Source: an uncultured Lachnospira sp. (GTDB lineage: Bacteria > Bacillota > Clostridia > Lachnospirales > Lachnospiraceae). From it: a stretch of 64,000 bases of DNA. The stretch lies in the NCBI GenBank assembly GCA_946186125.1, contig CAMHLZ010000006.1, positions 1-64,000 of the forward strand. Reading direction: 5' to 3'. The position numbers and the translations under genes are program-made. Of the stretch, positions 18,539 through 26,015 are shown piece by piece; position 1 is the first letter of the stretch; every line of letters starts with the position of its first letter. The notes beneath the pieces are model-generated. The model did not search any database. It saw only the letters and a program-made list of their open reading frames with translations, and was not told the DNA's origin.

Positions 18539-19507
18539 ATGGATATAGATAGTGAAAAAAAGAGAATAATAGAAAAGTATCTGGAACGATTTGAACTCAG
18601 AGAAGTTTGGATTCAGATTGCGAACATTTCGATTTGCATTAGAACGAATCATATTGATAAGTTATTCTCCAAATATTTTTCGGAAAAAATGCGTACAACC
18701 TCTTCTGTGTCATATTATTTGGTCAATATAATCTTTGTCGATCAGTTTGATGAGGAACTGAATGATATAAGTGTATGTGGGTGGAGATCTAAATTAATGG
18801 AAGATGGTTTTTATATCTCTCATTATTATGGAGATTCGATTAAGCTCTTTGAGGATTCAGAGACCATGTATATTTTTGGCCATAATTCGGATCAAATATT
18901 TTGGAGATTTGGAATTAAAAAAATATTAACAGTTGAAACTTATAAAAAGAATTCAATACATTTAAAAGCAGCTGCGATTACTGTTAGAAATAAGGGGTAT
19001 TTGATGGTGTGTCCTGGAGGTGGTGGGAAAACCACATTTTTACAAGCTCTAATTTTGGATCCAGATGTGAAATTTATATCAAATACACATGTAGTCATTC
19101 AAGAAGGTGTTATTTATGGCCTTCATGCCAATATGCGAATTAGAGAGAATGGAATAGAAAAGTATTGTTCACCATGGGAAGTATTTTCTGCGGATAAGAT
19201 AGAAAGTAGTGCAAAGCTTTTTGGTGTTTTGTTTCTAAAAGGCGAAAAAGAAAAAGACATGTCTATTTGTACGTTAGAGAAGGATATTGCAGCTGATTTA
19301 TTAGAGTATTTTGCATGGGGTATGGGAACCTATAACCTTAAGATGGATGTAATGGAATGTTTTGATTATGATTATCAAAGATTTTCTCAGTATGTGAAAT
19401 ATTGTAGGAAAAAAACCGAATGTTTACTAGATTTTAGTTGTCTTTTTGTAAATGGTGATATTTTGATTGAGGATAATAGGAAAAAAGTATTAGAAAGTTT
19501 TAGGTAG
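18539..19507 (+). CDS. HPr-kinase-like P-loop protein
   Basis: 322 aa. A P-loop CPGGGGKTTF lies near residue 159, in the context KGYLMVCPGGGGKTT typical of HPr kinase-related proteins that accompany peptide- or sugar-modifying radical SAM enzymes. No HPr substrate gene is nearby. The first 140 residues are a separate domain I do not recognise. Ribosome site GGTGGAGAG just upstream of ATG 18539. It probably phosphorylates a small molecule or peptide in the cluster product pathway; this role is inference from related clusters. Confidence 0.65.
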   Translation: MDIDSEKKRIIEKYLERFELREVWIQIANISICIRTNHIDKLFSKYFSEKMRTTSSVSYYLVNIIFVDQFDEELNDISVCGWRSKLMEDGFYISHYYGDSIKLFEDSETMYIFGHNSDQIFWRFGIKKILTVETYKKNSIHLKAAAITVRNKGYLMVCPGGGGKTTFLQALILDPDVKFISNTHVVIQEGVIYGLHANMRIRENGIEKYCSPWEVFSADKIESSAKLFGVLFLKGEKEKDMSICTLEKDIAADLLEYFAWGMGTYNLKMDVMECFDYDYQRFSQYVKYCRKKTECLLDFSCLFVNGDILIEDNRKKVLESFR

Positions 19508-19510
19508 GAG

Positions 19511-19998
19511 GTGTCATTTTTGAGACGTAGAAATAATGAAATAGAAGAAATAATAGCAGTTGAATATTTGAAGTCCAGTTTAAGCATCAGTAATTATGTT
19601 GTGTGTGGCTTGGGATGCAAATATTGTTCTGTTCAAGAATTCGCATCAAGCAGGGTGAACAAAATAATGGAGGCTGAAGAAGCATTCGAAAAGTTGATTG
19701 AAAATCCATTGTTTTTTAAGGATTATACGCCAATTACTATCAATAATCGTACGGATCCTATGTTACCGCAAGTTAAGAATGATACATTTAAAATAATCAA
19801 GCTTTTAGAGGTAAATGGATTTAAGAATATTTGCATTATCATTTCAAAAATGGAATTGCTGGAAGAGGAATTAAGCTTTTTTGAAGAATGTAAAATACCA
19901 ATTGTGTACATTGTTTCATACGGTAATTTTAGTACATCTTCCTATTAAAGCCTTTAGAATACATAAATCATTGTCGGAGGAGGCTTTTGTAGAGTGAG
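19511..19998 (+). pseudogene. truncated second radical SAM protein
   Basis: Starts 3 bp after the previous gene with GGAGGTG upstream. Contains CGLGCKYC (CxxxCxxC) near residue 32 and the following strand (ITINNRTDPMLP). The frame stops at 19946-19948 after ...YGNFSTSSY. The +1 frame resumes as P-I-K-A-F-R-I-H-K-S up to a TGA at 19996-19998, so a frameshift near 19937 is likely. Even when restored, about 162 residues is short for a radical SAM barrel, which suggests further loss. The tail contains the ribosome site of the next gene. Confidence 0.6.
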
Positions 19999-20482
19999 AT
20001 TCGGAGTAATGTTTGATGTTCATGGTACACTGATCCATGCTTCTGAGGCTTGGATTCAAGCATTTACATTCTATTGTAAAGATGAAAAATTTTGCAGGGA
20101 GTGGTTAGAAAATAAAGGGAGTCGAAAAGCGCTAGCGAAGAAAATAGGTATTCCCTTCGAATCAGTACACAACTTGTATCGAGAAAAAATATCAGCAAAT
20201 GATAGGATTGTAAGTCTTTTTGAGATATATAAGCAAACACATGAAGTTATCATAGTATCAAATGCAAAAAAAGAGGATGTTGTTGCGGACTGTGGTGCTG
20301 TTCATATTTCTTTGGATGGAGTAAAAATATTTTCATCAGAGATGGGGAAAAAGCCGGATAGCAAATATCTAAAGAGGATTCTTGATGAGATGAAATGGGA
20401 TAAGGCTTTGTTGATTGGTAATGATATGGAAGAAGATATGATAGGAATAGATGATATTATTACTTTAATGATACCAATGTAG
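19994..20482 (+). CDS. HAD-like hydrolase, shortened and lacking the second motif I Asp
   Basis: GTG start at 19994 preceded by GGAGGAGG. 162 aa. The HAD motif I reads FDVHGTL, so the usual second Asp of DxDGT is His, which would impair normal phosphatase chemistry. Motif III-like LIGNDMEEDM is present. The frame ends early. Downstream frames up to ~20585 still read NTNVDK-, LQELGAYAEIY- and HLNLQEKGVNNG-like segments, which look like the lost C-terminus scattered by indels. Possibly a decaying gene. Confidence 0.55.
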   Translation: MRFGVMFDVHGTLIHASEAWIQAFTFYCKDEKFCREWLENKGSRKALAKKIGIPFESVHNLYREKISANDRIVSLFEIYKQTHEVIIVSNAKKEDVVADCGAVHISLDGVKIFSSEMGKKPDSKYLKRILDEMKWDKALLIGNDMEEDMIGIDDIITLMIPM

Positions 20483-20565
20483 ATAAATAGAACGGGTGAT
20501 TACAAGAATTAGGAGCATATGCAGAGATTTATATCACCTGAATTTACAAGAAAAAGGTGTAAATA

Positions 20566-21207
20566 ATGGAACAGAGAGAATTTATGATGTTACAGGGAAT
20601 TATATTTGATTTGGATGGTTGTCTGATTGATTCAGGTGAAGTACAGAAAAAAGCATATTTTGGTAGTTATGAAATTGTTGTAGGTGATCAAAATTGTCCT
20701 CCTTATGAGGAATACATTAAGTATACAGGTGATTCTATAGACAATATTTTTCATAATATGGGCTTTCCAAAAGAGATGTCACGAGTTTATAAAGAGATTA
20801 ACAGAAGCTTGGTGAGTGAAGTGGTCATAAATGAAGAGGCAATGCAATTGATTCGGGATTTGCGAAAGAGAAAAATAAAAATTGCAATATGTACAGGAAA
20901 AAATCGTGATCGAACACTCGAACTGTTAAAGTTTTACCAAATAGAGAATCTATTTGATGTTTTAGTATGTTGCGATGATGTCGAATTACCAAAACCATCT
21001 GGTGAACCTATGATAAAGGCAATGCAGGAAATGAAATTAAAGAGAGATGAAGTTATTGTAGTTGGAGATGGATATAATGATATTTTAAGTGCTAAAAATG
21101 CAGGTATGAAATCTGTCTTAACAACATGGTATGGTGATATGGGCGTACAGCGAGAATCAGATTATGTTGTAGATTCTGTAGATGCTTTGCGGAATATTAT
21201 TTTGTGA
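20566..21207 (+). CDS. HAD-superfamily hydrolase (phosphoglycolate phosphatase-like)
   Basis: 213 aa with intact motifs: FDLDGCLID (motif I), CTGKNRDR (motif II Thr), LPKPSGEP (Lys region) and VVGDGYNDI (motif III). A helical cap lies between motifs I and II, as in beta-phosphoglucomutase/Gph-type enzymes. Ribosome site AAAGGTG, 7 nt before ATG 20566. Likely a small-molecule phosphatase acting in the same cluster as the upstream kinase-like and radical SAM genes; substrate unknown. Confidence 0.8.
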   Translation: MEQREFMMLQGIIFDLDGCLIDSGEVQKKAYFGSYEIVVGDQNCPPYEEYIKYTGDSIDNIFHNMGFPKEMSRVYKEINRSLVSEVVINEEAMQLIRDLRKRKIKIAICTGKNRDRTLELLKFYQIENLFDVLVCCDDVELPKPSGEPMIKAMQEMKLKRDEVIVVGDGYNDILSAKNAGMKSVLTTWYGDMGVQRESDYVVDSVDALRNIIL

Positions 21208-21218
21208 AAGATGAATGA

Positions 21219-21380
21219 CAAATAAACAGCAAACCATTTGCATTCAGCAATTATGAAGAAGGATTTATGGCGTTTAAGAACTGGATGGATGAAATTGCTG
21301 AAAAACACGACAAAGAGGTAGTGCTTCCGGGAATGGAGCCTGCAGGACGAAGGTTTTCTGATTATGAATTATGGAAATAA
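21219..21380 (+). pseudogene. remnant of an IS110-type transposase
   Basis: The frame reads ...KPFAFSNYEEGFMAFKNWMDE and VVLPGMEPAGR, matching the N-terminal DEDD/RuvC-like domain of IS110 transposases (usual motif GMEPTG). Only ~50 codons remain, without start or C-terminal Ser domain. It shows past mobile-element activity at this island. Confidence 0.65.
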
Positions 21381-21513
21381 AAGATGAAAGAGTTAGTTGC
21401 TTGTGATTACATGTGGAATGGTCTAAGATGTGTTGTGAGTTGTAAAAATGTAAAACGTATATGAAAACAATAGAATAGGAGAAATGCTATCAAAAATAGC
21501 ATAATGTGAAAAT

Positions 21514-21864
21514 ATGAAATTTTTATTAGAAACATTAGGAATGACAAATCAATGCAATTTACGATGTACATACTGTGATTGGGAAAAAGAGGAGTACAAA
21601 AGCTTAACACAAGAAGAATATAAAATTGCAAAAAATAATTTAGAGGAAACAAGAAAATTAATTGATAGTAATTATCCAGAGGTGTGTTTAGTTCAATATT
21701 CAGGTGGCGAACCATTCTTATATCCAGAAATTATAAATTATGTGCTAGAAATATTTAAGAATAAAGAATACAAGGCAGGTTATTTGTCTGACGTGACTGA
21801 TGAAGATGTGGCTGGTATTGAAGAGAAGGAAATCTATGAAGTAATAGTAACTAATTTAGATTGA
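21514..21864 (+). CDS. truncated radical SAM protein (N-terminal third)
   Basis: 116 aa beginning with the cluster motif CNLRCTYCDWE (CxxxCxxC) near residue 14 and the SAM-binding YSGGEPFLYPE near 64, then ending soon after. A full radical SAM domain needs about 200 residues or more, so the rest is missing. The last ~25 residues (DVTDEDVAGIEEKE...) do not look like the family and may be foreign sequence fused at a deletion point. Probably non-functional. Confidence 0.6.
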   Translation: MKFLLETLGMTNQCNLRCTYCDWEKEEYKSLTQEEYKIAKNNLEETRKLIDSNYPEVCLVQYSGGEPFLYPEIINYVLEIFKNKEYKAGYLSDVTDEDVAGIEEKEIYEVIVTNLD

Positions 21865-21890
21865 AACAGTGAAAAATTTCTTGACAACTA

Positions 21891-21919
21891 TACGTATTAA
21901 TAGTAGACTATTGACTAAT
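21891..21919 (+). promoter_or_regulatory. possible promoter of the Tyr-rich leader ORF
   Basis: Perfect TTGACA at 21891-21896, 17-bp spacer, then TAGACT as a partial -10. It lies just upstream of the small ORF at 21942. Confidence 0.45.
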
Positions 21920-21941
21920 ATTTTGAAAGGATATTTTTTAA

Positions 21942-22052
21942 ATGAGCAGATTTGTAACCACAACTGCATACGTTTATAGAGAGACTATGTACACTTATTA
22001 TGTATATGGTCTTAGTTTCGTATGTAAAAATGACGGTTACAGAAAAGAATAG
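21942..22052 (+). CDS. 36-codon tyrosine-rich leader peptide
   Basis: ATG 21942 to TAG 22050-22052, with GAAAGG at 21925-21930 as ribosome site. Seven of 36 residues are Tyr, and six of them fall in the short run AYVYRETMYTYYVY. A hairpin-plus-T-run terminator follows 31 bp after the stop. This is the layout of an attenuation leader. The transcription unit beyond it holds a phosphodiesterase and a broken tyrosyl-tRNA synthetase, so tyrosine-dependent stalling is an attractive idea. An alternative is a small secreted or modified peptide of the nearby radical SAM genes. No T-box motif is seen. Confidence 0.5.
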   Translation: MSRFVTTTAYVYRETMYTYYVYGLSFVCKNDGYRKE

Positions 22053-22082
22053 ATTTTCAGAATATAGGATATATGTATATGC

Positions 22083-22122
22083 TGACCACTTATCTTTTCT
22101 GGGTAAGTGGTCTTTTTATTTC
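22083..22122 (+). terminator. terminator/attenuator after the leader ORF
   Basis: Stem GACCACTTA/TAAGTGGTC with a short loop, followed by TTTTTATTT. A second hairpin TCAGTCG/CGACTGA lies at about 22121-22147, before the next gene's ribosome site. Position between leader ORF and structural gene fits an attenuator. Confidence 0.75.
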
Positions 22123-22187
22123 AGTCGAGACTACAATCTCCGACTGAGATAAATCCCCCGGACGTATAATAAAAAGGAGAGAAAAAA

Positions 22188-23279
22188 ATGAGACAGTTAC
22201 ATGATTACAATAATTGCATCGCAAATCTATCAAATTCGGTGCTAAAGGGATTCGGAGCAGCTCCGGTAGGCACGACACTTCCAAGTGCAGATGAACTGCT
22301 AAAGAATGAATACAAGAACGTGGTTATACTTTTGCTCGACGGATTGGGAACCTATATTATGAATGAAAACCTTAAAGAAGACGGATTTCTGAGAACACAT
22401 TATAAAGAATCGATAAGTACAGTGTTTCCGCCTACAACCGTTGCTGCAACCACATCGATTATAAGTGGATTGCAACCTATTGAGAGTGCCTGGCTTGGGT
22501 GGGATCTTTATTACCCACAGGTAGATAAAAATGTTACGGTTTTCCTGAATACGGAACAAGGAACGGATAAAACTGTTTCAGATGAGAACATACCTTGGAA
22601 GTATTGCGGGTATGAATCAGTTGTTGACAGATTGATTCGTGAAGGAAAAGAAGCATATAACGTTACACCGTTTGCACCGCCTTATCCGGAGAATTTTCAT
22701 GATATATGTAATCAGATTACTAACATATGTAGCAAAGACACAAAAAAATATATTTATGCATACTGGAATGAGCCGGATAATGTGATGCATAAATATGGCT
22801 GTTACAGTCCGGAAGCAAAGAGAGTAATTGCTGAACTGGAAAATGAGATAGCCAGAATGAGTGAAAATTTAGAGGATACATTACTCATTGTGACGGCTGA
22901 TCACGGACATATTGACGGAAGAAATGTATCGATTACAGATTATCCTGCCATCGTGGAGTGTCTGGTCAGAATGCCTTCAATTGAGCCACGTGCATTAAAT
23001 CTTTTTGTGAAAGAGGAAAAGAGAAAAGAATTTGAAAGAGAGTTTGAGAAGGCGTTTGGAAATGATTTTATTTTGTTAACCAAGGAAGAAGTATACGAGA
23101 AAAAGTTATTTGGAACGGGAGTGCCTCATAAAAATGTTGATGCAATGATTGGAGATTATCTGGCTGTAGGAACGACAGATTTAACCATTTTTAATTCTAA
23201 GGAGGAGGCAGAGCATTTTATAGGAGTGCACGCCGGTTATACAAAAGAAGAAATGACTATTCCGTTGATTATTATCTAA
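22188..23279 (+). CDS. alkaline-phosphatase-fold phosphodiesterase / nucleotide pyrophosphatase
   Basis: 363 aa, PF01663-like. Two-metal site residues are visible: LLLDGLG (Asp), FPPTTVAATTS (nucleophilic Thr), NEPDNVMHKYG (Asp and His), TADHGH (Asp-His) and GVHAGYT (His). No signal peptide, so cytoplasmic. Ribosome site AAAAGGAGAG. Probably hydrolyses phosphodiester or pyrophosphate bonds of nucleotides; substrate unknown. It is followed 38 bp later by the tyrS remnant on the same strand. Confidence 0.88.
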   Translation: MRQLHDYNNCIANLSNSVLKGFGAAPVGTTLPSADELLKNEYKNVVILLLDGLGTYIMNENLKEDGFLRTHYKESISTVFPPTTVAATTSIISGLQPIESAWLGWDLYYPQVDKNVTVFLNTEQGTDKTVSDENIPWKYCGYESVVDRLIREGKEAYNVTPFAPPYPENFHDICNQITNICSKDTKKYIYAYWNEPDNVMHKYGCYSPEAKRVIAELENEIARMSENLEDTLLIVTADHGHIDGRNVSITDYPAIVECLVRMPSIEPRALNLFVKEEKRKEFEREFEKAFGNDFILLTKEEVYEKKLFGTGVPHKNVDAMIGDYLAVGTTDLTIFNSKEEAEHFIGVHAGYTKEEMTIPLIII

Positions 23280-23317
23280 AAAAGTTTTATTGGAAAGAGT
23301 AGAAAGGAAAATGCAAA

Positions 23318-23754
23318 ATGAATTTGGCAGAGAAAGAAAAAAGAATTGACGAGATACTTGAAAGAGGTATTATTAAAGAAATTCTTCCATCAAAGGAACA
23401 ATTCAAGGAAGCTTTGATGAATAAGAGACTGACATTTTATATTGGAGCAGATCCAACTGGTGATTCTTTGCATTTGAGTCATGCGAAAAATTTTATGTTG
23501 TTAGAGGAATTCAGACAGTTGGGACATAATGTTAATGTTTTGTTTGGAGATTTTACGGCATGTATCGGTGATCCTAGTATAGCCGTTTTAAATTAACCCT
23601 ACTTTATATTTAGGATATGATTTCATTCTGCAAGGCAGAGGAATGAGGCGTAGCGGTGGCTACGTCGATTGACGATAACGCCGCAGATGGAATCATAGGC
23701 AAATATAAAGTGGGTGTATTTAAAAACGACTATACTAGCGACAAATCATTTTGA
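23318..23754 (+). pseudogene. tyrS: tyrosyl-tRNA synthetase remnant, interrupted by a MITE
   Basis: The N-terminal ~85 residues are clear TyrRS: FYIGADPTGDSLHLSHAKNF (class I HIGH-like region, here HLSH) and NVLFGDFTACIGDPS. The coding frame runs into an inserted element at 23577 and stops at 23596. Beyond the element the sequence resumes in phase as GACAAATCA, restoring GDPSDKS, then stops at 23752-23754. The remaining ~300 residues, including the KMSKS loop, are gone. The gene is dead; a working tyrS must be elsewhere. Preceded by AAAGGAAA. Confidence 0.88.
23577..23735. mobile_element. 159-bp MITE with TA target duplication
   Basis: Terminal inverted repeats begin GTATAG(C/T)CGTTTT and match imperfectly for more than 50 bp at each end, including CTTTATATTT and TATGATT. 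The core contains CGTAGC-GGTG-GCTACG and a GC-richer segment. It is flanked by TA at 23575-23576 and 23736-23737. Removing the element and one TA restores the tyrS codons CCT AGC GAC. The TA duplication suggests mobilisation by an IS630/mariner-type transposase. No transposase ORF inside. Confidence 0.85.
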
Positions 23755-23755
23755 A

Positions 23756-23823
23756 TTAGGTATTGACATAATGCTTAATTCATATATAATGATTATATGA
23801 TTAAGTATTGAAATAATACCTAA
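23756..23823 (+). promoter_or_regulatory. promoter with extended dyad, likely operator of the NAD-salvage locus
   Basis: TTGACA 23763-23768 and TATAAT 23785-23790 are 16 bp apart. The promoter sits inside nested inverted repeats: outer TTAGGTATT (23756-23764) with AATACCTAA (23815-23823), inner TTAATTCATATA with TATATGATTAA around the -10. The following gene encodes a Nudix protein with an NrtR-like C-terminal domain, so autoregulation through this dyad is plausible (inference). Confidence 0.65.
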
Positions 23824-23832
23824 GGAGGAACG

Positions 23833-24657
23833 ATGGAAAAAAGAAATAAAGACGGATTAACAGAAAAAGAATTTTTAGAACAATACAACCCGGGAGATTA
23901 TAAGTGTCCGAGTGTTACAACGGATGTACTCATTATAGGTATGAATAAAGATTATACAAAAATGAAAATTCTACTAATAAAAAGAGGAGACCATCCGTTT
24001 ATAGACTGCTGGGCGTTGCCGGGTGGTTTTGTGGAGGAAAATGAAACAGCTCATCAGGCAGCTGCAAGAGAGCTTGAAGAAGAAACCGGACTTAAGAATG
24101 TATATCTTGACCAGGTGTATACATTTACCAAGCCGGGAAGAGACCCGAGAACATGGGTAATCACCATTGCATATTTGGCATTGGTTTCTGATTTGCAGAA
24201 TGTGGAAGGATTAGATGATGCAGATGATGCGGATTGGTTTGATTTGGAATTTACAGATGAAGAAATCATTATCTCAAACGAAGAGAAAGAGGCGAAAATT
24301 GTTTACAGTTTGAAAAAGAAAATTTTTTATAATGGTGTGATTAGGTATGAAAATTATATTCCGTCACTAAAAAGTCAGGATTCATTAGCATTTGATCATG
24401 TGGAAATCATTATTGAGGCATTGAAGAAATTGAGAAAGCAGATTAAATATAGCGGTGAAGCATTTTGTCTTGTGGATGAAAAATTCACATTGCCGGAATT
24501 ACAGGCAGTTTATGAGACTGTTTTAGGACAAAAGTTATATAAAAAGAGTTTCAGGGATATGATTTCTGAATACGTAGTGGAAACAGGTGAAGAAAGAACA
24601 TCGAGAACGCCAAAAGGACGAAGATGTAAAGAATATAGTTTTAAAATGGAGGAATAG
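23833..24657 (+). CDS. Nudix hydrolase with NrtR-like C-terminal domain
   Basis: 274 aa. The Nudix box GGFVEENETAHQAAARELEEETGL near residues 63-85 fits Gx5Ex7REUxEExGU, so pyrophosphohydrolase activity (for example on ADP-ribose) may be intact. The last ~80 residues (GEAFCLVDEKFTLPELQAVYE...TPKGRRCKEYSF) resemble the winged helix of NrtR, the Nudix-related regulator of NAD metabolism. It directly precedes nicotinamidase (2-bp gap) and lies near nicotinate phosphoribosyltransferase, which supports an NAD role. Regulator, enzyme or both is not settled from sequence. GGAGGAACG upstream. Confidence 0.8.
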   Translation: MEKRNKDGLTEKEFLEQYNPGDYKCPSVTTDVLIIGMNKDYTKMKILLIKRGDHPFIDCWALPGGFVEENETAHQAAARELEEETGLKNVYLDQVYTFTKPGRDPRTWVITIAYLALVSDLQNVEGLDDADDADWFDLEFTDEEIIISNEEKEAKIVYSLKKKIFYNGVIRYENYIPSLKSQDSLAFDHVEIIIEALKKLRKQIKYSGEAFCLVDEKFTLPELQAVYETVLGQKLYKKSFRDMISEYVVETGEERTSRTPKGRRCKEYSFKMEE

Positions 24658-24659
24658 CC

Positions 24660-25193
24660 ATGAAAGATATTTTAGTTGTAGTTGACATGCAGAAGGATTT
24701 TATAAGTGGAGCATTAAAAAATGACGATGCATTGAAGATTGTGTCTTATGTAAAAGAAAAAATAAAAGAAGCAAAAATTCAGGGAAAAACGATAATTTTT
24801 ACTAAAGATACACATGAAGATGATTACATTGAAACAGAGGAAGGGAAGCATCTTCCGGTCCCTCACTGCATAAGAAACAGTGAGGGGTGGGAGATTATCG
24901 ATGAGCTGGAAGCAGACAAGTATGCAGATAAGATAATTGAAAAAGAAACCTTTGGTTCAACAGAACTGGCCGAGTATTTTAAAGAAAATAAAGAAAGCAT
25001 CAGGGAAGTAGAATTTATCGGAGTCTGCACGGATATTTGTGTTATATCTAACGTTTTGATTGCAAAAGCTATCTTGCCAAATAAGCAGATTATAGTTGAT
25101 GAGGCTGGCTGTGCAGGAGTTACGCCACAGTCTCACGATACTGCAATCAGTGCAATGGAAGCCTGCCATATCAATGTTATAAATAAGGACTGA
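24660..25193 (+). CDS. pncA: nicotinamidase / isochorismatase-family hydrolase
   Basis: Deamidates nicotinamide to nicotinate in NAD salvage. Catalytic triad candidates are visible: VVDMQKDF (Asp), FTKDTHEDDY (Lys and metal-site residues) and FIGVCTDICV (Cys). 177 aa is normal for a short PncA. The start codon is 2 bp after the Nudix gene stop, with GGAGGAAT as ribosome site, so the two are co-translated. The downstream pncB makes the next step. Confidence 0.88.
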   Translation: MKDILVVVDMQKDFISGALKNDDALKIVSYVKEKIKEAKIQGKTIIFTKDTHEDDYIETEEGKHLPVPHCIRNSEGWEIIDELEADKYADKIIEKETFGSTELAEYFKENKESIREVEFIGVCTDICVISNVLIAKAILPNKQIIVDEAGCAGVTPQSHDTAISAMEACHINVINKD

Positions 25194-25198
25194 CAAAG

Positions 25199-25309
25199 AT
25201 GTTGAAATATTTATATTTTCAGCGGGAATTAATGTTGAAATAATTATACTTTTAGCATGAAATTATGTTGAAATAATTATACTTTCTGCGTAAAACAATG
25301 TTGAAATGG
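25199..25309 (+). repeat. 33-bp tandem repeat array A, upstream of a DUF4143 ATPase remnant
   Basis: The core ATGTTGAAATAATTATACTT recurs with starts at 25199, 25232, 25265 and (truncated, ATGTTGAAAT) 25298: an exact 33-bp period. The variable part is about 12 bp. The last copy merges into the start of the downstream ATPase fragment. Same organisation as arrays B and C at the other two ATPase loci, but with a different core. Confidence 0.85.
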
Positions 25310-25996
25310 GAAATGTTGGACTTGTATTATGACGATTTAAAGAAAATAGATGCTTCCGGCAGGATTACGGATATGTATAAATCAGTACCAAGTCAGTTGT
25401 CGTGTAAGAAAAAGCATTATGTTATTATGTCTGCTACAGGAAAGCAAAAAACCAGAAAAGATGAAGAACGACTTTTTGAATTGATAGAGTCAGGACTTGT
25501 TTTACCTTGTTATAACGTGACGAATCCAGGTGTTTCGTTGATGCAGACAAAAGACATAAAATGCTTTAAATTGTACTTATCAGATATAGGACTTTTTACT
25601 ACGATGCTATTTAATGATTCTGAAAATGGTGTGGAAGACATTTACAGGAAATTGTTAAGTGATAAATTACCGGCGGATTTGGGATATTTATATGAAAATG
25701 TTGTCGCTCAAATGATAAAAGCTTCGGGAAGAGATTTGTATTATCATACATGGAAAAAGAAAGAGAGTACACATTCTTATGAAATTGATTTTTTGATTAC
25801 ATCAAAGAACAAAGTGATACCAATTGAGGTTAAATCTTCTGCAGTAAAAAATCATGAATCAATAGATCAGTTTGAAAAAAAGTATTCAAAACAAATAGCA
25901 CAGAGGTATTTATTCTCACAAAAGGATGTGGGAAAAATAGGCACACTTCATTTAAAACCAATATATATGATTCCGTTTTTTTTGAAAAATATTTAA
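25298..25996 (+). pseudogene. AAA_14/DUF4143 ATPase remnant lacking the N-terminal ATPase domain
   Basis: 232 aa matching only the C-terminal half of the family: winged-helix region (GRITDMYKSVPSQLS), then YLSDIGLFTTMLF, LYENVVAQML-like YENVVAQMIKA, and the nuclease-like YEIDFLITSKNKVIPIEVKSS (D...ExK). The P-loop and Walker B are absent. The frame begins in the last repeat of array A, so a deletion appears to have joined the repeat array to the middle of the gene. It sits between pncA and pncB and interrupts that operon. Product, if made, cannot bind ATP. Confidence 0.75.
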
Positions 25997-26015
25997 AAAT
26001 TGGAGGAAAAAATTT

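Noticed and set aside
22053..22187. T-box riboswitch for the tyrS unit
   Set aside because: No T-box consensus (AGGGTGGNACCGCG) or specifier stem-loop is visible, and the coding leader with Tyr codons is a different layout.
23318..23596. A short but genuine tyrS-like protein
   Set aside because: Its last codons come from the inserted MITE, and the synthetase sequence resumes behind the element.
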